In this document: piece after piece, positions 36,701-48,700 of the stretch
How positions within the stretch are numbered: position 1 is the first letter of the stretch
How the letters are laid out: every line of letters begins with the position of its first letter
The notes under the pieces: generated by a model
What the model was told of the DNA's origin: nothing
The model's input: the letters and a program-made list of their open reading frames with translations, nothing else
Database searches by the model: none
NCBI GenBank assembly: GCA_002633005.1
Contig: NMRA01000304.1
Location: 235,520 to 299,519, forward strand
From: Phoronis australis
Lineage: Eukaryota > Phoronida > Phoronidae
DNA: 64,000 bases
Direction of reading: 5' to 3'
Position numbers and translations under genes: made by a program

Positions 36701-39700
36701 TTTAAAAATTTTTTGTATTTTATTTGTATTATTTTTAACTCTTATTGTTGATATAATTATAATCATAACTTTTTATTATTATTTGGGTTATTTTTGTTAT
36801 TACTGTTATGATTGTAGAATTTTTCCGATTACAATCAGTTCTCGAAGTGATTTTGAAGGCAACATAGCCCATGTTACCATACTTCGCCTCGTTTAACTTA
36901 GAATATACCTCACTGAATGCAGGTATTCATGAAGTGATTGCCAATAGAACCATTCCGTTAGTTCCCAGTGCTGAAGTCACTGCTCCGGAAAAAATTAAAT
37001 TAGTGGAATAGCATTTTGATATCAAAATCAATAACACTCGCAATGCACTCCTGAATACTTCCAGACAACCTCAGGAGAAGACGTGCGAGATTTCGGTCGA
37101 GTCTTCAAAAACAAGTTCAAATCAAAACGCTACTTTAAGAAGCACCCTCGCCTTGGCTATCTACCTGTACAAAGTGTGCTGGAGGGAGACAGCATTGAAA
37201 GGTATGTTTTCATACAAGGTTGGATTGTTTAATTGACGCAGGCGTAAATTGATTGAAGCAGACGTAAATTGATTGAAGCAGACGTAAATTGATTGAAGCA
37301 GACGTTATGGGGTTTTAATGACTACCAATATGGTTTCATAGTTTGCTGTGTGGTTAGTACTTTCAGAATTTCATTAACAGTGTAACACATTTTAATTAAT
37401 GAGTTACAATTAAAGATGCTATGTCTCATTAACACCATGAATATTTAAATTTGTTGCAAGCGCCACATAGTGACTTCCTGGAGAACTTTGTGTACTGATA
37501 TATAATCAGGAAAAGAAACATTTTGTAAATATACTGCAGTTTTAAAGAAAACACTACAACTGATATACTTAAAAACAAGTGTAAACATATAAATCAATCA
37601 ATCAATTTACTTCTGTATTATAAAGACCATAGGCCCACTGTACAAACGAACAACATGTATCTAACTTACGAGTGCAGCAAGCTATCACGGAGTTAAAAAG
37701 GACAAAATTATTTTCATAGGTTAACTAATTTAGCATCATCACTTGTTCACATACAAAAAAACCTAGTAATTATTATGCAATTGCTATTTGATAGTGAAAT
37801 AAACAAATAATAAAAAGTGTGCCTTGTTTCATTAGGGTAACGATGGACTATTACCTAATACGCATTTACGTTAAAGTGGTCTCGCAATTTAAGACTTTCG
37901 CGAAATTGTAATGGTAACCGGTTCTCAGATGGTTTACAGCACACTGGAGGACCCGAGGTTATTTGTGAATTAGTGTTCATTTGCATATAGTCACAATTAA
38001 TGAGACTATGCATCTTAGACATAAAATCTCACCAATTTAAGATGCCAAAACTGCCCGCTGTTTTTAAAGTTCAAGGTTTTTTAAAATTGTTATGAATAGC
38101 CATGTTATTTCAAGATATTACCAGGTAGTAGATATGCTACAGAAAATTGTTAATTTGGAGCTGCAGATCCTCTGTGGAAATATTGAAACAAAATTAGAGT
38201 TGTGTACCCTTTTGTTGTCTGTGATTGAAGAGATCTTGTCATAAGTACTTGTCACGAAAAGATTTATCTGTTACAATCTCCCAAATCTCTTTTGGTGTTA
38301 CCAACGAGCTAAGCTAATTTAAATTTTTGGTATTCCTTCCAATATTGTATTTTACTCCTGCTGGGACACGTGTAACTGGTAACTGGCAAGTGTTTGAAGT
38401 AAATCTTGTGTTAATTGGTTTATGCAATTATTATTTGATGTTAATCTTCCCATAATTGGTTTACGAAATTACACTAAGTTAATAGAAGCGACATCACGCA
38501 ATGATCTGTCGAATGATTGGTTCTTCTCCAGTTTACAACATCGCTGTGTTCCATTTGAAAGTTCAGATGAAGTAAATCTAAACAGTATTAATTTTATATG
38601 CGGTGAATAATCAATATTAATCTGTTTGGTTGTACAAATAAAACTCTGATTCTTTTGATTATCAGTTGTTTCAAAGTTTTGCTGAAGGGATGTCAAACGA
38701 GGTTCTCAGTACTGCTGTTAATAGTACGGCTAAGCGTGTAATCTTATTCATTAGCGACCAGCCAAAGCTGTGTTGAGGATTATGATGAGTAGATCTCTTA
38801 GGAATCCGGCCAGATTTATTTCTATTGACTCAAGTCTGTGTCAGCAATGCACTTATACCTAGTGTAACAAGCGCATGGATTATTTTCCTCATCTATAAAC
38901 ACACGATTGGATGGCCACATTAGTTGAATAATTCTGTTACACACAACCTCAGTCCAAGTATTGACTCGAAGCCTTCAGGGATAGCACAGGCGCGCATCTT
39001 TTCAGTGGCAGAATACATCACAGATAGTGTTGAAATCCAGTCTGCTGTGTTAATGATTGTATCTGAGTGACGCCATCACCATGCTTAGGAGACAGAGAAA
39101 AGGCCTGTTCTCTAAACTCCTGGATTTCATTTGCAGTCCGCCCACATCGCCCGATCAGCAGCGGCAACAGCCAAGCCCTGCCCGTCAGGTGACCTCCACG
39201 CCGGATATGCATGCCAAACTGGAGAGATATGCCAACAGGTATTTGTCCTAGCTGTCACTTTTAGTTTCGTAGCCATCGTGTGAAACTATTATCTGTCCAT
39301 GTGATTGGGATCCGCAACTGTCACAAGTTTGGCGACATTTGACTGTTTTGGATGTTTGTGTAGCTGTAAAAACGGAAATAAAACCTGATTCACTAAGTGA
39401 AGGGCACTATTTTGGCTGAAGCTTCAGTCTGTTCACAAAATCAAAGAAAATCTACTGTCTCGTTAGGCGTTGTTGGATCCTGGGCCGAGTTTTGTGGATG
39501 CAAGAATCTCACATAGGAAGCTAGTGTGATCACGTTTCGGTTGTAATAGACGGCGATATCTCATGAAGTCTTGTGTGATCTTGTATTGTTGGCAGGTTTA
39601 CATGCCTAAGGAACGCACCCCTGGCCAACGATTGAGTTTTGGTTTGAAATCATAATTACGACTTAAGTTGACATAAGGAGTTTTATTAATAAGGAGAACA

Positions 39701-42700
39701 ATCGACTGTTTTGTTATTCTGGTCTCATGTACTGCTCTGGGTAGGTCCACTCACTAAGCTTATTTTATGTTGTTTTCCTTAAATTTCAGGCTAGCTGAGG
39801 TGGAGCAAAAACACTGTTCAACAACAGAGCCGTAAGTAGGCTTTTTATCCAGTATCAATACAATGTAGTTATCAGTCAAAGTGGTGTGCCGGAGACACGA
39901 GTTGATATTGTCAGCAGATATGGCATCTGTTTTGTGGAAAGAGACTTTTACGTCAGAAATTTGGTTTTGCATAACTATGTTTGAAAAATGATTAAATCTT
40001 GCTTGAGCACAGTAAAAAATATACATTTAACCGCTAGGTACTGACGAGATAATTTAGTGAGTAAATTGTTTCTAGACTGTGTGTGCGTGTGATATGCTCA
40101 TAATTACTTGACTAAATATTTATACATTAATTGTAAAGTGGGAGTGGAAGACCAAATTTCGGTCTTAATAATAAAAATAATTGCAGGCGGTCTGATACAC
40201 GTTATACCAGACGTGCACAGGCCTCGCATGTGGGCCCATTGCACTGATCACCTGGAAGTATTTTTATGCTTTATTAACATGTGGTTAAAACCGAGCTGAG
40301 GAGCTAGAAACCTGGCTCAAGGGTTTAGCAGTGTGACCTGGTGGGACTTGAACCCACGACCTCGAGTAAAGAAAGCGGGCACTTATCAACCAGGCCACAC
40401 TGCCTCCTCTAATTTCGGTCTTGAGTATTAAGTCTCTTGTTATGAAGGAGACCCTTGCTCATATATGCTCTTGTTAATTTGTTAATGAGGATGTGTCTCT
40501 TGCATCTTGTAACTGTTGGTATTTTGTGACAACACGTTGGTCACTGTGTGCTACAAAAATCTCCCCACATTCTGTCTCAAAATAATAACACGTGACGATT
40601 AATTTTTGTGTCTTATACACACGCACGGTCTTGAGAATTAATTTAATAAATTTTAAGATATTGTGTGAAACCATTCTGTACCACACATGACTTGTTATTC
40701 AGCAATTTTTGTTTGATTAGTTGAAACATTGTGCACAGCCATTCTGCACAATGTGTTTGTTAAATTACTGAATATTATATTCTCCTGTTGGACATCTTAC
40801 GTCAGCCACACGAATGGTCATACTGTATGTTATACTACAACTTTTTCTTACAAATTATTAATTCATTAAGATATTTTGCATATAACCATTCCATACAATG
40901 TGTGCAGTAGACTACTTAAAAGCACACTCATGAATGCATGCATTATTTCGCCCATGGAAATAGTCACGTTTTATGTAATACGGTAAAATTTGACCAATTT
41001 TGGGCAAACAAATTGTCAAAATTACGCTTTCTTCATTTTTCACATGCTGTTAATGTTGCTGTGGATGAGTACACTTTTTTAAAATATTTTCTGGTGGTTG
41101 CCATGGTAAAGAACTTGAACGTGCAAAATTGTTAATTTGATGCTACGTCTTATGAAACGAGTGAGAAAATAAATTTTCACCCATTCGGTATATTGTGTCC
41201 TAATTTGGTGAAATTTTACTGTAATAATGCAGTTTTAATGGTTTTTATAATTAGTTAATCAAGATATTGTACACAGCCATTGCACACAGCGTAATGCTAA
41301 GTAAAAACATACCCAACTCGTACAATATGTCACCCACGGGAATTATCACATTTTATGTAATATTGCAGTTTTAGTTCTTGTCATAATTAGTTAATTAAGA
41401 TATTGTATACAGTCATTCCACACAGTGTAATGCTATGTAAAAATACTCCTTAACACATGCATTATGTCACCCACGGGAATGATCGCATTTTATGTAATAA
41501 TGCAGTTTTAATTCTTGTTTTAATTTGTTCATCAAGATAATGTGTGCAGCCATTCCAAGTGACATGTCCTTAATAATGTATTATTACATGACCACTGGTA
41601 TTTTTCTATCCCCTGATTGGCTGAAGTGTAGTGCAACAACTTCCAATACAGTGTAATGTTTACCAACTTAGTTTGGAAATATCACTTATCACTCATGTCC
41701 CCTGGATGTCAGATGTCGCTGTACTCAAACTGATCAATCAGACACTGCACAAACCATAAACCCTGATCATGTCAGATGATGTCAGTACATCGAAGCAGAT
41801 AAGAGGAAAAAGCATCGGTGGTTGTGTAATATTACATAATACCGATCCTATGAGCAAGCAATATTGCCATTGACCTCTAGCAGTATTGTTCTCCTATGGT
41901 CCATATGACCTGATATCAGCCTCAAGATTGGTCCATATTTGTGTGATATTTGGCGGAAAATGTGCTAATGCAGAATGATGACATTTGGTATAATATCGAT
42001 ACTTTGTGCAAGAAGGCAGGCATTGGTTATCACCTGGTTTTTCGCAGGGATGACGAGCACCAGTTGATAGCCCAGTACTGCCAGAGTCTGAACGGTGATT
42101 CTATGTCGTCGCCTCACGCCCTCAAGAGCCCCATGCAGATCATGATGTCCATAGACACCGACCAACGTCATGAATTGGAGGACATGATTAAAGACTTGGA
42201 GGAAGAGAACAAGTGAGTTTATCTGTATAATGGAAACTTTTTGCAGGAACGTCAAGCTTTTCGAAGTTTTGTCCCACGTCCTGTCGCACCGTGGAAATGT
42301 CCCGCTTTTTGGAAGAATGTGGTGAAATTGGTATACTGTGTATTTCGGTACTTTTCTACACAAATTACACATTCCATTTCACAGGCATGACTGATAAAAA
42401 TGGTGTCGCGGTGTTTTAGGTGTTGCAGCAGGACATTTGCTCTTTGCAGAATGGCGTAGATCCAGATAATGTGCTTTTTCATTTTCGAATGTTGGCAACT
42501 GTGCAACCGCCGTATAAAGTTATACTTGGTATGGTTACGATGTCTTAAAAATAGAGCTTTTACGAGATAAGAAGCAAGATGTATTTTTGTCCCACTTCTA
42601 GTGACCTCATGTTGCTACTCTACTACTGCTCTGTTGGAATCTTGATGTTTACAAGACCTCATGCTGGTTTTCCACATGTATGACTTCACCTTCTGCAAAG

Positions 42701-45700
42701 TTGTACAGCAATTTTATTTTCATCACTTCTCGTTTGGGAAACTTGCAAGTAGGTTATTGACTTCAAACTAAGAAAAAGGTTCGAGATAACTTATCTCACC
42801 GAAACACCATTCGCGGGCTCCTCTTTTGAGTTGTTACAGTCCTGGAAAATTAGGAGGCTCTCACCTTATTTCATGTAACAAATGCAAAATAGAAGTAAAA
42901 TGATGCTTGCCTTTGAAATATATGTTTGCACTCACCTAATAGTCAGATTAGTGAATAGCTGAAGGTGAGATATACAATCCTAATTAGGTCAAGCTGAAAT
43001 AACAACCGCCGTGAACTTTTTTTAAGGTGATATGTATTTATTCGAGAATACACAGAACACACAAGGAATATTATAATGACAAACCTAGAAATCGCGAGGC
43101 ATTATATCTGGATTGTGGACAGTTCATAGATGAAAGTAGTATACATAGAACTATATAAGTAGTATTCAAATATTTAGATGATTATGCTATTACAAACGTA
43201 TTAAAAAAAACAAAAGCAGGAATTGTACAGGTATCGAAATCAGAAGCAACAAGATTTATAAGCGATGCATAAAAATTTGCTAACACTACTTAAGAGGAAT
43301 TCATTTAGAAAAAAGGAGCACTAAATTCGCCATAAGGGTTTTTTAAAGATGGCGCTCCAATTGGGTAAAAACATGTGGCTCACCTTTTTGCTGATCAAAT
43401 CAACAATTACATTGTCCTGGTGAAAGGTCATTATGAATTTATTTCTAGATCACGTCGTGGCAGAAATAGAATTAACAACCGTATTACTGTCATTGGTACT
43501 TCTACTGCTAATGCTAATGCTACTGCAAGAACTCGTGCAGCAAATTTACTTGAAAATGTAGAAAGTGGTTAAATAGATTTCATAATTATTACGTGATTAT
43601 TGAATTACCGTCAATAGTGTTTTGGAAATGCTTGTCTGTACAATGTTCAATGTTTGAGTTAGTGTGATGATTTCTCAGAACTTAATTTACATAACTAGAT
43701 CTTGGGCAATGCAGGAGATTGCTCTTAAATCAATATAATACAGTGGTGCGATTCAGTTTTCATTTGCTTTAGCAGAATTACCTCTCAGATTTGAGACAGC
43801 AACTGATACATTTGTTCTGTTAGAGTGTTTATTACTTGGCGGAATTCTTCCGCCAAGTATGTTGCTCTGACAGCAAGTTTTTTTTTTTTTGTTTGTTTGT
43901 TTGTTCGCTCTCTACAGGTCGCAACTCTGGTCCGATTTTCACGAAATTTGCACACAACATGTAGATCGGGAATCACTGGAACGCTATTGTTTTTGGTCAT
44001 GATCGGATACAAAATGGCGGACGTGGCGGCCATTTTGTATCCGATTTCACAGTCAAATACTCGTAGAGGCCGCATTTTTNNNNNNNNNNNNNNNNNNNNN
44101 NNNNNNNNNNNNNNNNNNNNNNNNNNNNNNNNNNNNNNNNNNNNNNNNNNNNNNNNNNNNNNNNNNNNNNNNNNNNNNNNNNNNNNNNNNNNNNNNNNNN
44201 NNNNNNNNNNNNNNNNNNNNNNNNNNNNNNNNNNNNNNNNNNNNNNNNNNNNNNNNNNNNNNNNNNNNNNNNNNNNNNNNNNNNNNNNNNNNNNNNNNNN
44301 NNNNNNNNNNNNNNNNNNNNNNNNNNNNNNNNNNNNNNNNNNNNNNNNNNNNNNNNNNNNNNNNNNNNNNNNNNNNNNNNNNNNNNNNNNNNNNNNNNNN
44401 NNNNNNNNNNNNNNNNNNNNNNNNNNNNNNNNNNNNNNNNNNNNNNNNNNNNNNNNNNNNNNNNNNNNNNNNNNNNNNNNNNNNNNNNNNNNNNNNNNNN
44501 NNNNNNNNNNNNNNNNNNNNNNNNNNNNNNNNNNNNNNNNNNNNNNNNNNNNNNNNNNNNNNNNNNNNNNNNNNNNNNNNNNNNNNNNNNNNNNNNNNNN
44601 NNNNNNNNNNNNNNNNNNNNNNNNNNNNNNNNNNNNNNNNNNNNNNNNNNNNNNNNNNNNNNNNNNNNNNNNNNNNNNNNNNNNNNNNNNNNNNNNNNNN
44701 NNNTTCCTTCGGTCACGTATGCACGCAGCTGGCTGGCTTTCAGTTCACTTTGTTTTGGTTATGTCTGCACAAGTTAACAGAGAGTTGTGACCCAGACTGA
44801 CAAAGCCAGCACTGTCCTACTGCAAAGCATGCCTCGTCCGTAATGTTGCGCCATCTATTGTTCTTTATTGTAGTTGATTGTATGCTCTATCAAAGTACGT
44901 AGAGTTGTGGACGGGCTTTCAGAAGATATTTTCCATTTTGCGCTACAACGTCTACTTTTGAATTATTCGAGATTTTCGGATACCGTTGTTCCTTCGGTCA
45001 CACGCAGCTGGCTGGCTTTCAGCCCACTTTGTTTTGGTTATGCCTAGTTGACCCAGACTGACCCAGCCAGCACTGTCCTACTGCAGACTGGACCGTCATG
45101 TTGCGCCATCTATTGTTCTTTATTGTAATTGATTGTATGCTCTCTATTTGATTTCTTCGCTAGTCACATGAATGTTATCGTGTTTGCCAAACTACCACTT
45201 TAGATAGAGTTTTGAACGGGCTTTCATTCTTTATTGTAGTTGACTGTATGCTCTCAATTTGATTTCTTCGCTAGTCACATGAATGATATCGTGTTCGTCG
45301 TCTTTTCAATTAATTCCGCCAAGTGTCGCTCCTCCGAGCGCTCTCGTTTATTTTGTTGCCATGCTTTGCAAGCTTGAAATTCTTGAAGACTACTTGTTTA
45401 GATGTTATCTCATACTTCAATGCACAGTCATGCCTCGTTGGGCAGTTATTGTGGAAGAAGTAATCCTCAGAGAATTGTAAGCTGTTGAGGTTAATTGATG
45501 GTTTTGTTACAATTATAGTGCCTGGCCATTAAAATGGTTTTCGTGCTAGGTACCAGTAGTCTCTGCCCTTTCATAAGCCAGAACGTTTTTCTAACTATTT
45601 AACTTAAGAAGTTCCCTGTAAATAGGTCCTTCAGTCATTAAAATAATAGTTTTAGCTCACCCTTGGTGTCCAAAAATACATCTTCAAACTAAGATGGAAT

Positions 45701-48700
45701 AAATTTTAGTCAATGTGGCACAGTCAAAAAGGACCAATTCTGACAATGTCAGATTATGTTTTTTCGGGAATTCCAAGTTGGAAATTCAGGGCCCTGGTTG
45801 AACGTGCAGACTTACTGATTATAGAAAATGTCAACACAGATTTGATGAATAATTAATGCGTGGGGTTTGATGTCCGACTGACCCGTTTCTTCACTTATCC
45901 TTTTTCTTGTTCTGTTGCCATTTAAGTTGTCAATTAAAAGCTACTTCATTTAATGATTTGCTCACGAGTGAGTCATCTGTGACTTTGTGAGTCATCAGTT
46001 TGTATCTTTTGAGTAAACTGCGCATTCTGTGAATTCATTCTGGAAGAAGAATTCCGTTTTGAAATTATGGCTTTCCCAAAGGTAGACAAGGCTGGAAAAG
46101 TAAATTTTATTGATGTTTCACGATGTAACTTAATGTTTGGCTTCAGAAACTTACAAGCTGAGTATGACAGCCTACGACAAGCACATCAAGAGCATCAGAT
46201 GAAAGCACCTGCCTACGGCGTTGACCAATCAGATGCATCGCCGAGCCGTGATGCCGAGATGATCGCGGAGGCCAAACTACTGCGTCAGCATAAGACTAGA
46301 CTGGAGGCAAGGATGCAGATATTGGAGGACCACAACCGACAGCTGGAGGGACAGTTACATCGACTGAGGCAGCTTTTGGAACAGGTAGGGGGCGCTGTCA
46401 CTTCTCTGTTGCAAGAGTTTAGATCTGGAGTATTCTCATGATGTTAATTGATTTTCATTCATGCTCTTGTTTGCATAATAAAATACGAGATCGTGGGTCA
46501 ATTGAGCTACACGAACTCAAATTTGTGGACCATTTAAGGGAACCTATGAATCACGTTAGTTTTTGTATCCTTTGTCAATGAGATTTTGGGGTCATCTTCC
46601 TCGATTCACTTCATCTGCTATCCTTTTATGTTAAGTAGCCAGTTATTGGCACTAAGCTTGATGCTCTTATGAGAAACATCAGCTTTAATTAAGTCCTCTG
46701 CATCGCAAATTGTTGCGTTGTCAGAAACTAAAAGTATAAGTATTTCTGTACCAAGAATAAAAAAGAAAGTATTTTTGCTAACTCAATTTTATTGTCATAG
46801 TTTGCCAAGGTATGAAATCAGTGAAATTTTTATGCACCAATGACATGGTGTGCTCTCCTAAAATTATCCTTGATTTTAGATGACATCCTGGCACTTGCAC
46901 AGAGGCAGTGAATAACTTCGCGGACGAGAGTGAAATTTTGGAACTGTGCAGAAGTTTGTGCTATGCCTTAGAGAGAGTACTGAAATGCTAGAAAATTTGG
47001 CTTGCCTTGATTTGTGGGAATCAAACATGAATTGCTTGTTAATAAGTCGTGAAATACTTGTGAAGACTGAATAATGGTTCTCACTGCTCACCATTTTATC
47101 AATGTTCACGTCCTTTCCCTGATGGAGACGTGTACTTTTTTATGTGTTCTCGCTGCCCATTTCCATCATGAACAGTGTGTAAATTATGCTTGAAAACACC
47201 AAATCAGTCGCAAACATAAATCTGTTGAAATGGCACATTTTGCCATAGTCAAATTACATGTCATTAAATTCCAAAACATTGGTCAAGTATGTCAGGGTGG
47301 CTTACATTTGAGTCATTTTCGTTAACTTGAAAATGTATTGTCAGTGATATTTGAAACCAAAAGTAGTTTACATATGAAACTGAAGTATCTGTTAAATGTT
47401 CTATCCCCGCTATGTATTTTCAGCCGTCACCAAACGATCTGAGTCCAACTTCATCTCAGGGCTCTTTGACGGGGGTTCACTCACCTAAAAAGTTTACACC
47501 CTCCATGGAACCTCTACCCCAGGTTAATGGTCACAATGGTGGTAAGTGATTTCGGAGATTACAAGCCAGTTTATTGCGGTCTTTGAAGAATAATATTCAC
47601 ATACAGCAGTCCCACATCTTCAGAACCGGATTTCTCCTCTGAATTACTGCTTCTCAAAATCGTGGACCTCTGTAAATGACTATTACCTCTTTCCAGATCA
47701 AGCTAGTTTACGTTTCTAACATTCGTACACTAGGGAATTTTAACTGTCATGTGGTTCACCTCAATCAATGATAATGTCCTTCGTCAAGTACAGTCGAACC
47801 TTGTTATGACATACTCCCGGGACCTGTGTAAATCATTCGTTGTAACTGAGGTTCGCTGTATCCAAATCAACTTTTCAAGAAAATGAGTCATGCACTACTG
47901 GTATCTTTGGTATAGGTGCAAAATTAAACACTATACTGTATGAAAGTTGCCCTGTAAATGTGTGTTCCAGTGAATGTGAAGGATTCCAGTCACGTTGCAG
48001 AGATATCTAACAATAAATTCAAATACCTGGCTGCATGCAACAAATCATGTGCCTGTGTATCATTGGCAGTGCACAGAATGATCTGAAATAAGGCTTTCAT
48101 TGGCTGGCTGTAAAGTTGAAGTTACCACTGATAGTGAACCTGGGTTGTTGTAACCATGTGAACGTTGTATCCATGTTCATTGAAACAGAGTGTAGAACGT
48201 GTTATACATAAGAAAATGTTAGGACTTGCGGAGTGTAACAATATAACCAAGTGGTCATTATCAACCAGGTTCAATTTATCGCGATTCGAGTGTAGTAAGA
48301 CTTTGATGGTTAAGTAATGTTACTTCTTTCAGACACAAGTAATGGTGGCTCATACTTAGCTGATAACAAGGAGCTGGAAGACGTGATTAAGGACCTGAAT
48401 GAGTCGTACCCTCCTGATAAGTCGAGAGGTATGATATGTTAATGGTATCAACCGGAATGTGTTGCTTTAAATTTCTTAACGTATTGCACATGTTCAGGCC
48501 CATGCACCTATCTGTGAAGTCGTGCCAAATTGTGAAACACGCGATTAAAACCCAGGAGCAAACTTCTGAAATTGTGTGCTTGTGAAACTTGTTACGCAAT
48601 GGTTAGATATTTTATTAAAAATATCGATTATGGACAAATACCTCACGCACAACACCCAGTGTAAGACGTCCACAGCATATCCAAGGGTTAACTGCTTGTG

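Larger units (their letters stand above)
39832..42047. other. Intron Q-R, repeat-rich
   Basis: 2216 bp. It holds the inverted SINE copy 2 with target-site duplications (40155-40422), a degenerate 136-bp-period array (about 40630-41560), palindromic ATGTATTATTACATG near 41575, and a segment at 41858-41940 related to 34578-34695. No gene is seen. Confidence 0.8.
42213..46146. other. Intron R-S, holds gap-containing mobile element
   Basis: 3934 bp. It contains a sequence at about 43020-43110 related to 55045-55145 and a TIR-bounded element (43836-45322) interrupted by a 624-base N gap (44080-44703). The 80 bp before exon S are open in frame from an ATG at 46067. No independent gene is seen. Confidence 0.75.

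Noticed and set aside
40630-41560. CRISPR-like array
   Set aside because: Eukaryotic intron; units are contiguous degenerate 136-bp repeats without conserved-repeat/unique-spacer structure.
43825-44790. Long frames on both strands across 44 kb
   Set aside because: They consist mostly of Ns; the apparent open length is an artefact of the gap.
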